Of a stretch of DNA of 37,475 bases, positions 16,321 to 25,590 are shown piece after piece. Source of the DNA: an uncultured Bacilli bacterium (lineage in GTDB: Bacteria > Bacillota_I > Bacilli_A > RFN20 > CAG-449). The notes beneath the pieces were generated by a model. That model had not been told where the DNA came from and ran no database searches. It was given only the letters and a program-made list of their open reading frames with translations. The stretch is from contig CANRPC010000013.1 in the NCBI GenBank assembly GCA_947632435.1, positions 1 to 37,475 of the forward strand, in the 5' to 3' direction. Within the stretch, counting starts at the first letter, position 1. Each line of letters begins with the position of its first letter. A program made the position numbers and the translations under genes.

Positions 16321-17931
16321 CTACCTACAAGAAATAAAATATAAAATAGAAAATGCGACAAAGCCAATAATTAAGCTTAATGTAATTATACGCATAATTT
16401 TATATTTGCTTAAAGTATAATATTTTGCAACAAAATAAGTACCTGGAAGCAAAATTAAAGTCATATAACGGAAATCCTGAGTGCATGTAACAGGATATAA
16501 AATTTGGAATATAATATAAGAAATAATGCTCATTATAAAAATTATTATCATCGCAATATTTATTATTTTTATAAGTCCTTTTTCTTTTCTTTCTTTGATA
16601 AAAACATAAAACATACAAAATAAAGAGAATAAAGAAATTAAAATATTAAAAACTAATAAAAAGTATGCAAAAATGTCACCTTGCCAATAATTATACTCTC
16701 CAAAAACTGAACATTTAAAAGTATACATCCAGACATTATAATCTTGATAAGCATTTTCATTAGGTCTTAAAATACAAAATACTGATTCGTTTATTCCTTT
16801 AAAGATATTTGGAATACCAAATCTTTGCCAATAAGAATATTGAACTACACCTAAAGAATTATTATATGGATCAATACCTGGCACAGAAATTGATGGATCA
16901 TTAAATTTTATTAAATTTCGAATTGGAAACCATGTTGCTATTGGTAAAACTATAACTATAAAAACTAAAGCTTTAAGTAAAATATTATATTTTTTTTGTT
17001 TCAAATCATCAATTAAATCCATTAAGAAAATAAATCCTAAAGGTAAACAAATAAGTGCCGCGGATATTTTTGATGTTGCTCCTAATCCTAACATTAAAGC
17101 GCATAAAATAATATCACTAAATTTTCTATTTATATGAAATTTTATACCATATAATAAAGAAAAAGCCATGAACAAAAAGGCTAATCCTTCATTATTCATC
17201 CAACCTGCCATTACAAAAAATTGGGAATGAAACGCTAATAAAAAGAAACACAAAACTATAATTATATTGTTTTTAAATTTTAAATCGTTTTCATCTTTTT
17301 GATAAAAAATGGTAAATAATAATTCTTTAAAACCATATAAAGTTAAACATGCTACATAACTTGATACTACAATACTTTCATTGAATAATTGCTCAACATT
17401 ATAAGAAGGATGAATAAGTTGCATTACCTTCATAAATAATGCCACAAGAGAATGCCATAAAGGTGGATGATAAAATTGCCATTCTATTTTTGAAGGTAAT
17501 TTACCTGTAGAAAAAATAGTATATATGTAAGAAAAATGACCATGCCCATTAAGATTTAATTCCGATCCATTAAACATTTCTACATCATGTTGTCTAGTAT
17601 TTACTCCCGTATAAAAAGCATATCCTATACGCATAGAAAAACCTGCTAAAAGGATTAAAAAACAAAGTGTTTTTACATTTAATTTATTTTTACCTTTTAA
17701 ATAACAACCTAATCCAAAACATAAAATGGGAATAATAATCATCAATGTTCTAATTGTTTGAAGATTATCGGTGCTTGCTCGTCCTAATTTATAAAAAAGT
17801 TCATAACTTATTAAAATAACAAAAAATAAACCAATGAAAAAAATGGCTTTTTTTAAAACTTCATGTTCTTTTTTCATTGATTCATTTTTATCATGTAAAA
17901 ACAAAGCAAAAAAATTCTTTATTTTTGACAT
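16321..17931 (-). CDS. GT-C glycosyltransferase, ArnT/GT39-like (PMT_2 superfamily)
   Basis: Polytopic membrane protein of 536 residues with about eleven to thirteen hydrophobic segments. The first large outer loop carries NTRQHDVEMF, with the Asp expected for GT-C enzymes that use polyprenyl-phosphate sugars, and FYHPPLWHS, typical of the ArnT/GT39 group. It would transfer a sugar from a lipid carrier to an acceptor on the outer face of the membrane. The ribosome binding site AAAGGA lies in the end of the upstream gene and the two genes are directly adjacent (TAA then ATG). Acceptor and donor sugar cannot be told from the sequence. Confidence 0.87.
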   Translation of the reverse strand: MSKIKNFFALFLHDKNESMKKEHEVLKKAIFFIGLFFVILISYELFYKLGRASTDNLQTIRTLMIIIPILCFGLGCYLKGKNKLNVKTLCFLILLAGFSMRIGYAFYTGVNTRQHDVEMFNGSELNLNGHGHFSYIYTIFSTGKLPSKIEWQFYHPPLWHSLVALFMKVMQLIHPSYNVEQLFNESIVVSSYVACLTLYGFKELLFTIFYQKDENDLKFKNNIIIVLCFFLLAFHSQFFVMAGWMNNEGLAFLFMAFSLLYGIKFHINRKFSDIILCALMLGLGATSKISAALICLPLGFIFLMDLIDDLKQKKYNILLKALVFIVIVLPIATWFPIRNLIKFNDPSISVPGIDPYNNSLGVVQYSYWQRFGIPNIFKGINESVFCILRPNENAYQDYNVWMYTFKCSVFGEYNYWQGDIFAYFLLVFNILISLFSLFCMFYVFIKERKEKGLIKIINIAMIIIFIMSIISYIIFQILYPVTCTQDFRYMTLILLPGTYFVAKYYTLSKYKIMRIITLSLIIGFVAFSILYFISCR

Positions 17932-19500
17932 TTATTTTTTTCCTTTACTTACTTCGTGATAATCTTTTTCGGTATTGACATTCCATAGATCATCCATCGT
18001 GTATTTGTTTTCTTCTTGACACATTGATGAAGCAATTAAAGCAGAAGCCATAGAATGGTCCATATTATTGTAACGATGTTGACCATTACGCCCAACGCAG
18101 AATAAATTTTTAATACCTTTTAAATGATCTTGAACTTCATTAAAGTCTTTATAAACACCAAAATAAGCAGGATATGCTTTCTTAATATTTAAACGACAGG
18201 CATCAATAACATCTTTTTTATCAATAATATCAATTTTTTCTAATTCATCTTTGGCAAATTCTATAAAATCATGATCAGACATATTCCAAAGCTCATCGCC
18301 TTCATTAACAAAATATTCTAAGCCAATAAATACAGTATTTTCTAAATCTTTAACCATATATGGTGACCAGTTATTAAAGATTTGTAAACGACCTACTTTT
18401 ACATCTCTTTCTTGAATATAAATCCAACAATCTGGAACAATATTTGATACTGTTTTCATTTTTGTTTGATTTTTAAGTTTTAATTTTGGTAATAAAAGAC
18501 CAACAGTTATAAAATCTCTATAAGGTAAATTAGTTGCAATATCATAAACTTTTTCAGGAACTTTTTCTTTGCCAATAGCTTCATAAAGATCTTTTATAGC
18601 CATTGATGAAACATAATAATCACCTTCAAATTTTTCTCTAACACCATTTGATTCGGTTTCTAAATATGTAATTTTATCATTTTCATAACCAATTTTGACA
18701 ACAGGATGATCAAAAAGTATTTTCCCACCCATTTCTACAACTTTTTTTGCCATCGTTTCATAAAGTTGACCTGGTCCAAATTTAGGATAATAAAATTCTT
18801 CGATTAATGATGTTTCAACATTTTTAGAATGAAATAATTTTTTAAAAGGTTTAGTAAAAACAGATAAAATTGCTTTTGATAAGCTTAATCCTTTAACTCT
18901 TTGAGCTCCCCAATCTGGAGAAATTTCCGATGGTTTTAAACCCCAAACTTTTGTTGTGTAATCTTCAAAAAACATTTGATATAAAGGCTTACCAAAACGA
19001 TTAATATAAAAATCTTCCAAATTATTTTCTTTTCTTTTATGAATTGTTGAACCAATATAACCAAATCCTGCTTTCATAGTTCTTGAAAAACCCATATTGA
19101 TAAAAGTTCTTGGTTTCATAGAAATAGGATAATCAAAAAATTTACGTAAAAAGAATATTCTCGATACTCTTGTTCTAACTAGCATTACCTCATCTTCTTT
19201 TTCAGGATTTGGCCCTTTAGAAGCTATTTTTCTTTCGCGATTAAGCATTAAATCATCTTTGGATTTAGAACCTTGTAAAGGCATAATTTCATTCCATAAA
19301 TCCATTATTTCTTGATCTTTAGAAAAAAATCTATGTCCTCCAATATCCATTCGATTGCCTTTATAATTGTAAGTACGTGAAATTCCTCCAATAACAGAAG
19401 ATGCTTCTAAAATGGTCACATCATATTCACCCTTTTTTAAAAGATCATAAGCACAAGTTAATCCTGCAGGTCCTGCTCCGATAATAACGATTTTTTTCAT
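17932..19500 (-). CDS. FAD-dependent oxidoreductase, UDP-galactopyranose mutase/amine oxidase-like
   Basis: Soluble flavoprotein of 522 residues. The N-terminal FAD-binding fold has [13 protein letters not shown] (residues 8-20) and the second conserved box [23 protein letters not shown]. Further segments are [20 protein letters not shown] near residue 185, and the C-terminal [22 protein letters not shown] that closes the flavin site. This is the family annotated as NAD(P)/FAD-dependent oxidoreductase, related to protoporphyrinogen oxidase and UDP-galactopyranose mutase. It often lies beside GtrA and GT-C genes, as here. It may alter a nucleotide or lipid-linked sugar for the GT-C enzyme, but that activity is not shown by the sequence. 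Confidence 0.85.
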   Translation of the reverse strand: MKKIVIIGAGPAGLTCAYDLLKKGEYDVTILEASSVIGGISRTYNYKGNRMDIGGHRFFSKDQEIMDLWNEIMPLQGSKSKDDLMLNRERKIASKGPNPEKEDEVMLVRTRVSRIFFLRKFFDYPISMKPRTFINMGFSRTMKAGFGYIGSTIHKRKENNLEDFYINRFGKPLYQMFFEDYTTKVWGLKPSEISPDWGAQRVKGLSLSKAILSVFTKPFKKLFHSKNVETSLIEEFYYPKFGPGQLYETMAKKVVEMGGKILFDHPVVKIGYENDKITYLETESNGVREKFEGDYYVSSMAIKDLYEAIGKEKVPEKVYDIATNLPYRDFITVGLLLPKLKLKNQTKMKTVSNIVPDCWIYIQERDVKVGRLQIFNNWSPYMVKDLENTVFIGLEYFVNEGDELWNMSDHDFIEFAKDELEKIDIIDKKDVIDACRLNIKKAYPAYFGVYKDFNEVQDHLKGIKNLFCVGRNGQHRYNNMDHSMASALIASSMCQEENKYTMDDLWNVNTEKDYHEVSKGKK

Positions 19501-19518
19501 AATTTTCCACTTACCTTT

Positions 19519-19989
19519 CTATTTAAAAATTAAGACTTTTCTTCCAATATAATTGATTACTAAACCAATCGCAGTCATAATTGCTCTTGCGATAATATAA
19601 GGAATATTAATAAGATCAGATAATATGTAAACTCCTAAATATGATACTCCTAAAGTGAAAACTCCTATTATTGTAAATATGACAAAATCTTTGATTGATT
19701 TTCCTTCATTTTCATCTTTTTTATTTTTGTATACAAAAATTATGGATAAGATATAATTTACAATTAAGCCCACGACAAAGCCACATGTTGTGGCAATAGC
19801 CTTTTCAATATGCCAATTACCTAAAATAATTTCTGGCAAAAAATATTCAACAATAAAGCAAATGCTCCAATCGATAATCGTGGCTAAACCGCCTACAAGA
19901 AGAAAACGAAAAATTTCCCAAAATAAATCTTTTGAAATTAAACCATTAGTTTTTTTTTCGTTATTTTCTTTTTTAAATTCATCATTCAT
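19519..19989 (-). CDS. GtrA family membrane protein
   Basis: Membrane protein of 156 residues with four hydrophobic helices and the family segments FLLVGGLATIIDW near residue 32 and AIMTAIGLVINYIGRKVLIF at the C terminus. GtrA proteins are thought to flip polyprenyl-phosphate-linked sugars across the membrane for GT-C enzymes. It is the first gene of the leftward cluster behind a good promoter at 20035-20063 and has AAAGG ten bases before the ATG. With the UGM-like protein and the GT-C enzyme next to it, the three-part flippase/sugar enzyme/transferase arrangement is complete. Confidence 0.92.
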   Translation of the reverse strand: MNDEFKKENNEKKTNGLISKDLFWEIFRFLLVGGLATIIDWSICFIVEYFLPEIILGNWHIEKAIATTCGFVVGLIVNYILSIIFVYKNKKDENEGKSIKDFVIFTIIGVFTLGVSYLGVYILSDLINIPYIIARAIMTAIGLVINYIGRKVLIFK

Positions 19990-20034
19990 AAAACTTAACC
20001 TTTTTTTAGCTTCTAAGATTTTTTATACTTTATT

Positions 20035-20063
20035 ATTTTAAATGTTACATATTTTATTTTCAA
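20035..20063 (-). promoter_or_regulatory. Promoter of the gtrA envelope cluster
   Basis: Minus strand TTGAAA (20058-20063), 17 bases, TAAAAT (20035-20040), 45 bases upstream of the gtrA start. No clear terminator separates it from the end of uvrA, so read-through from uvrA is also possible. Confidence 0.7.
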
Positions 20064-20100
20064 GAAAAACACTTTTATAGCAATAATTGAAAATATTCAA

Positions 20101-22941
20101 TTATTTTGACATTCTTTTATAATCTCTATCTAAAATTGGTTTTAAAAATTGCCCAGTATAAGATTTTTCACATTTTGCCACTTCTTCTGGAGTTCCAGTT
20201 ACAACTATATTTCCTCCATTTATACCACCTTCAGGTCCTAAATCAATAATATAATCAGCATTTTTTATAACATCTAAATTATGTTCAATAACTATAACTG
20301 TATTACCTAAAGTAACAAAAGATCTTAAAACATTGATTAATCTTTTAACATCATCCATATGTAAACCTGTCGTAGGTTCATCAAGAATATATAAAGTCTT
20401 TCCTGTAGACTTTTTGGATAACTCATATGCAAGTTTAACTCTTTGTGCTTCACCACCAGATAAAGTCGTAGATGATTGTCCAAGACGAATATAGTTTAAT
20501 CCAACATCATCAAGTGTTTTTAATTTATTATAAATTTGAGCGTTATTTTCAAAGAAAGTACATGCTTCCTCAACAGTCATATCTAAAATATCAGCAATAT
20601 TTTTTCCTTTATAAGTAACTTCTAACGTATCGTAATTATAACGTTTTCCATTACATTCATCACAGGTAACATATACATCTGGTAAAAAATTCATGGTAAT
20701 ACGTTTAACACCATCACCTTCACATTTTTCACATCTTCCTCCTCTTACATTAAAGGAAAATCTACCTTTATCATAGCCTTTTGCACGAGCAAGTTTAGTA
20801 CTAGCGAATAATTCTCTTATGCTATCAAAAACTCCTATATATGTTGCAGGATTTGATCGAGGCGTTTTACCTATTGGATCTTGAGAAACATTAATTACTT
20901 TATCAATTTCTTGTATACCTAAAATATTATCGCATTTGCCAGGAGCAATTTTGCTTCCATTTAAGTCTTTATATACTCTTTTATATAAAACTTCTGTAAT
21001 TAAAGAAGATTTACCACTTCCTGAAACACCAGTAACTAAAGTTAAAGTATTTAAAGGAATTTTTACTGTTATATTTTTTAAATTATTTTCTTTAGCCCCT
21101 TTTATGGTTATATATTTTCCATTACCTTTACCTCGATATAAAGGATAAGGTATAAATTTTTCTCCTTTTAAATATGCTCCAGTTAAAGAATCTTTATTTT
21201 CCATTACTTCTTGAGGTGTTCCTTTAGCAACAATATAGCCTCCATGTTCACCTGCACCTGGTCCTATATCCACAAGATAGTCCGCGGCAAGCATAGTATC
21301 TTCATCATGCTCTACAACAATTAAGGTATTACCTAATTCAACCATATTTTTTAAAGTATTAATAAGGCGATTATTATCTCTTTGATGCAAACCAATTGAA
21401 GGTTCGTCTAATACATATAAAACACCTGTTAATTTAGAACCAATTTGAGTTGCTAAACGTATTCTTTGTGATTCACCGCCTGAAAGAGTCATCGCCATTC
21501 TTGATAAAGTTAAATATTCTAATCCGACATCAATTAAAAAATTAACCCGATTAATAATTTCTTTTAAAATTAAATGAGCAATGTTTTGTTCTTCTTCATT
21601 AAGTTTTAAATTACTTAAAAATTGTTTTAACTCATCAAGAGATAAATTACACATTTCAAAAATATTTAAACCACCTACTTTTACAGAAAGGACTTTATCA
21701 TTTAATCTTGCTCCATGACAAGTAGGACAAATACTATCACGCATAAAAGAAGAATAATATTCACGCATAAATTCTGAATTTGTTGTTAAAAACAAACGAG
21801 TAATTTTATCGATAATTCCTTCAATGCCAACTCGATGCATAATATTTCCTGAACTTGATTTAAGACTGTAATGAATTTCTTCTTTAGAGCCATGCATCAA
21901 AATTTGTCTTTGTTCTTTTGTTAATTTACGATAAGGAATATCGCGTGGAATAGCATAATAATCACATAAATATTTAAATTCTTGCCATTCAATATTACTG
22001 GTGCCAACTTGATTTTTAAAATAAGAAATGGCTCCTTGATCAATAGAAAAATTATCATTAGGCACGACTAATTCTTCACTAGCTTCTTGTTTAATTCCAA
22101 GTCCACGACAATCAGGGCAACATCCAAGTGGTGCATTAAATGAAAATAAACGTGGTTCTAAATTTGGAACAGAAAATCCACAATAAGGACAAGTTGCTTT
22201 TTCACTAAGCAATTTTTCTTCTTCTTCATCTTTAACTATAACAAGACCATCACTTGCATCAACCGCAGATTCAATAGATTCATGAAGTCGAGGTAAATTT
22301 TCTTCTTTTAAAATAAGTCGATCAATTACGATTTCAATAAAATGCTTTTTGTTTTTATCAAGCAAAGGAACTTCACTGATTCTTTTTATCTCGCCATCTA
22401 CACGAACTCTTTCAAATCCTAATCGAAGAAATTTATCTAAAGTGTCTTTATGAGTACCTTTTTCATTTTCTACGACAGGTGCTAAAATAGTGATTTTACT
22501 ACCTTCTTTTTTTTGACGTATAAATTCAACTATTTGATAAGTTGTACTTTTTTGAATTTTCTCATTATGAATTGGACAATAAGGAACACCAATTCTCGCA
22601 TATAAAAGTCTTAAATAATCGTATATTTCTGTGACTGTTCCAACTGTAGAACGAGGATTATGAGAAGTTGTTTTTTGATCTATTGCAATCGCTGGTGATA
22701 AACCTTCGATAGAATCGACATCTGGCTTTTCTACATTTCCTAAGAATTGACGCGCATAACTTGATAAAGATTCTACATATCTTCTTTGTCCTTCATTATA
22801 TATAGTATCAAATGCCAATGTGGATTTACCACTTCCTGAAACACCTGTAAAAACTACTAATTTTTCTTTTGGTATTGAAATATCTATATTTTTTAAATTA
22901 TTTTCTCTTGCCCCTTTAACAACAATAAATTTTTGCTCCAT
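20101..22941 (-). CDS. uvrA: Excinuclease ABC subunit A
   Basis: DNA damage-recognition ATPase of nucleotide excision repair. It has 946 residues, full length. First ATPase half: Walker A GVSGSGKS at 33-40 and signature LSGGESQR near 485. The first zinc module is CPYCGF...CCPDCRGLG near 255-285. Second half: Walker A GVSGSGKSS near 640, zinc module CEKCEGDG...CDECNGKRYN near 735-765, and signature LSGGEAQR near 827. The insertion domain RSTVGTVTEIYDYLRLLYARIG is typical. The start has GAGGTAA about eight bases upstream. uvrB and uvrC are not in this window, so it is a lone gene. Confidence 0.98.
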   Translation of the reverse strand: MEQKFIVVKGARENNLKNIDISIPKEKLVVFTGVSGSGKSTLAFDTIYNEGQRRYVESLSSYARQFLGNVEKPDVDSIEGLSPAIAIDQKTTSHNPRSTVGTVTEIYDYLRLLYARIGVPYCPIHNEKIQKSTTYQIVEFIRQKKEGSKITILAPVVENEKGTHKDTLDKFLRLGFERVRVDGEIKRISEVPLLDKNKKHFIEIVIDRLILKEENLPRLHESIESAVDASDGLVIVKDEEEEKLLSEKATCPYCGFSVPNLEPRLFSFNAPLGCCPDCRGLGIKQEASEELVVPNDNFSIDQGAISYFKNQVGTSNIEWQEFKYLCDYYAIPRDIPYRKLTKEQRQILMHGSKEEIHYSLKSSSGNIMHRVGIEGIIDKITRLFLTTNSEFMREYYSSFMRDSICPTCHGARLNDKVLSVKVGGLNIFEMCNLSLDELKQFLSNLKLNEEEQNIAHLILKEIINRVNFLIDVGLEYLTLSRMAMTLSGGESQRIRLATQIGSKLTGVLYVLDEPSIGLHQRDNNRLINTLKNMVELGNTLIVVEHDEDTMLAADYLVDIGPGAGEHGGYIVAKGTPQEVMENKDSLTGAYLKGEKFIPYPLYRGKGNGKYITIKGAKENNLKNITVKIPLNTLTLVTGVSGSGKSSLITEVLYKRVYKDLNGSKIAPGKCDNILGIQEIDKVINVSQDPIGKTPRSNPATYIGVFDSIRELFASTKLARAKGYDKGRFSFNVRGGRCEKCEGDGVKRITMNFLPDVYVTCDECNGKRYNYDTLEVTYKGKNIADILDMTVEEACTFFENNAQIYNKLKTLDDVGLNYIRLGQSSTTLSGGEAQRVKLAYELSKKSTGKTLYILDEPTTGLHMDDVKRLINVLRSFVTLGNTVIVIEHNLDVIKNADYIIDLGPEGGINGGNIVVTGTPEEVAKCEKSYTGQFLKPILDRDYKRMSK

Positions 22942-23121
22942 AAGATTACCTCACTGCTTTTAGTTTGAAATAAATACTAAATATTATTATCTCATAATTT
23001 AAATTTTATTACATTGAATAATTTTAAATTTTATTTTTTAATACATCATCTTTATTAAGAACATTTTTAAATAATTTAAATTTTACTTTTTTTATCTTTT
23101 TAGCTATATCTATTAAAAATT

Positions 23122-23130
23122 TGTTATAAT
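23122..23130 (+). promoter_or_regulatory. Extended -10 promoter of the DUF4832 lipoprotein gene
   Basis: TGT then TATAAT (23125-23130) is a perfect extended -10. The ATG at 23129 overlaps it and so cannot be the start of the protein. The real start is 23156, with GAAAGG eight bases upstream. No good -35 is visible. Confidence 0.65.
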
Positions 23131-23155
23131 GGTAAATATAAGAAAGGCTAAAGAA

Positions 23156-25507
23156 ATGAAAAAACGAATCCTTTTAACATTATTTCTATTATTTGCTTGC
23201 AATGGAAAAGTTGTTAATACCTCATCTACTAATTCTTTAAACTCACAAAATAGTATTCAAAATCAAGACAGTAATGAAGAAAGTTCTTCAAGTTCATCTT
23301 TTAACCAGGATACAAATTTTCAAGAAACTTCTTCAAGTGAAGAAAAGGTATCATCAAATAAATCTACTTCTTCACAAAGTTCAACAAGTTTTTCTAGTAC
23401 AAGTGAAAATAAAAACGAATTAATTTTAAGCCCTAGTGATTTAGAATATGTTGAAGAAACAAATATTTTAAATCCCGAAAGAGGATTTTATAAGCATTTA
23501 TCAATTGATTTAAAAACTAAAAATAGTTCTTCAAGAAGTACTATTCCAAACGATATTGCACAAAATTTTGGTATTGTTCATTTAAGAGTTAATCTTAAAG
23601 AATTTTCTAAAAATGCTGGTGGTTCGGATAGTTTAATTTCTGAAGATGCTTTAAATTATTTAGATAAAACAATAAAAGATTTAAAAGCAAAAAATGTCCC
23701 TATTATCCCTCGTTTTTCTTACAATTTAGATGGGACAAAAACTAATGGTAACTATATTGAAGCTGAGCCTAGTATGTCTTTAATAAAAGAACATATGAAA
23801 CAAATTGCCAATGTCTTAAATAACAATAAAGAAGCTATTTTATGCTTAGAATCTGGAATGTTAGGCCCTTGGGGTGAACAACATTCCACAGCAATGGCTA
23901 CAAATAAAGATTATTTAGTTGAAGTAATTGATACTTGGTTATCACTTCTTGATAAAGATATAAAAATTAATGTTCGTCGTCCTTTATATTTTGTTTATTG
24001 GATGAACGCTCATGGTTATAAAGAATGCACTGTTCATAATTTAAAAGATTATGATTATGAAAATATTGCTAACGCTTATCGTATTGGAGTGTTTAACGAT
24101 GGCTATTTAGGTTCTGATGATGATTTAGGAACTTATGATGATAGAGAAAATGAAATTCTTTGGCTATTAAATCATAGTGAAAAAACACTTTTTGGTGGTG
24201 AAGTTGAAACTGGAATGGCAGTTACTCAAAATCAATATTGCACCTCCTCTTATATGATTAACGAAGCGTTTAAAACTCATACTTCATATTTAAATATTGA
24301 TTATAATACTGAAGTTATTAATACATGGAAGAATCAATCATATGAAGGTGAAGATCCTGCATTTAAAAACAAAACTGGTTATAATTATATTGCTAATCAT
24401 ATGGGATATCGCTTTTTTATTAAAGATTGCAAATTAACAAAAGAAATTATAAATAGTTCGCAAGGAAAAATTGAATTTGTTATAGAAAATAATGGATTTG
24501 CAAGTGTTACTCGTGATAAAAAAGTAAAATTACTTTTAGAAAACAATAATAATCTAACTCCAATTGATGTAAATTTAGATGTTAAAGAATTTAGTTCACT
24601 TACTCAAACAAAGGTTACAATTAACTTTGATTTATCTTCTTCTCTTGAGGATGGTAATTACAAAATTTATTTAAAAATTAGTCAAGATGGTGAAGATTAT
24701 TTACCAATAAAATTTTCTAATAAAAATATTTATAATGACAAATATAACGCTAATTATTTAGGAAGTTTTACTTTAAAAAATGATAAATTACATCAAGAAA
24801 ATAAGACTTCTATAGCAATATTAAAAAGTAAATCCCCACTTAAAGTTAATGGTCATGAAGTTTTACAAAGATCATCAAATGTAATCTTCAATAAACCTCA
24901 AGTAACAGGAAACTTATTATCTTTAAATAGTAATGATGCTACCCTTGTAGATTTAAATTTAAATAAAGGAAGTTACGCTTCAGAACAATATGTTGATATT
25001 CCTCTTACAAATTATAAAGATGAATATGTAAATTTAGAAATTAATTTTGAAGCAAGTCATGATATAACATTATCTTTATATATTGGCTGGGATAATGCCA
25101 TCTTTTATCAAAAATCATTTGCTAAAGGTAAACAAGTGTTTAATATGAATATTTCCTCTTCTGATGCTTATTTAAATCAAATGAAAGGTAAATCTTCCTT
25201 TGCATTGCGTTTCTTTATACAACATAATAAAACAATTAATGAAGCTCAAACTTTAAAAATTCAAAATATTTCTTTATATGGCAATAATTCTAAGCAGCAT
25301 AAAATAACTTATATCTCAGAAGGTGCTTTAGGTGTTAATTATGTTTCTTATTTTCCAGAAGGTAATCTTATCAGTTTATTAGATAATTATTTTGTTAATG
25401 AAAATAAAACATTTATAAATTGGATTGATCAAAATAATAAAACTTATCAAGCTTTACAATCGATAAATTTAAATGAAGATTTAATTCTTAAGCCAAATTT
25501 TAATTAA
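23156..25507 (+). CDS. Surface lipoprotein with DUF4874 and DUF4832 domains (glycosidase-like)
   Basis: Predicted extracellular lipoprotein of 783 residues. Signal peptide with lipobox LFAC (Cys15 when started at 23156), followed by an 80-residue Ser-rich tether. DUF4874-like domain from about 100 with LNPERGFY (106 onward), then HLRVNLKEF, PIIPRFSYN and LGPWGEQHS. The DUF4832-like domain follows from about 310 with GVFNDGYLGSDDDLGTYD, GGEVETGM and a later beta-sandwich. The C terminus (about 725-783) resembles an InlB B-type repeat, ITYISEGALGVNYVSYFP to KPNF. The domain pair is found in TIM-barrel-like proteins suspected to be glycoside hydrolases. The conserved acidic residues fit this, but no substrate is known. 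Confidence 0.85.
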   Translation: MKKRILLTLFLLFACNGKVVNTSSTNSLNSQNSIQNQDSNEESSSSSSFNQDTNFQETSSSEEKVSSNKSTSSQSSTSFSSTSENKNELILSPSDLEYVEETNILNPERGFYKHLSIDLKTKNSSSRSTIPNDIAQNFGIVHLRVNLKEFSKNAGGSDSLISEDALNYLDKTIKDLKAKNVPIIPRFSYNLDGTKTNGNYIEAEPSMSLIKEHMKQIANVLNNNKEAILCLESGMLGPWGEQHSTAMATNKDYLVEVIDTWLSLLDKDIKINVRRPLYFVYWMNAHGYKECTVHNLKDYDYENIANAYRIGVFNDGYLGSDDDLGTYDDRENEILWLLNHSEKTLFGGEVETGMAVTQNQYCTSSYMINEAFKTHTSYLNIDYNTEVINTWKNQSYEGEDPAFKNKTGYNYIANHMGYRFFIKDCKLTKEIINSSQGKIEFVIENNGFASVTRDKKVKLLLENNNNLTPIDVNLDVKEFSSLTQTKVTINFDLSSSLEDGNYKIYLKISQDGEDYLPIKFSNKNIYNDKYNANYLGSFTLKNDKLHQENKTSIAILKSKSPLKVNGHEVLQRSSNVIFNKPQVTGNLLSLNSNDATLVDLNLNKGSYASEQYVDIPLTNYKDEYVNLEINFEASHDITLSLYIGWDNAIFYQKSFAKGKQVFNMNISSSDAYLNQMKGKSSFALRFFIQHNKTINEAQTLKIQNISLYGNNSKQHKITYISEGALGVNYVSYFPEGNLISLLDNYFVNENKTFINWIDQNNKTYQALQSINLNEDLILKPNFN

Positions 25508-25590
25508 GACAAAAATATTAAAAATATGCATATATTTAAGCAAGTAATTATTTTATATATTAAAAGCATATTTTAATTTAAAGGGACAAA

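Noticed and set aside
20082-20105. Ten-base hairpin at the end of uvrA as terminator
   Set aside because: The stem is nearly all A-T, includes the uvrA stop codon, and on the minus strand is not followed by a U run.
25520-25590. Palindromic AAATATGCATATATTT as terminator of the DUF4832 lipoprotein gene
   Set aside because: No G-C core and no T run after it.
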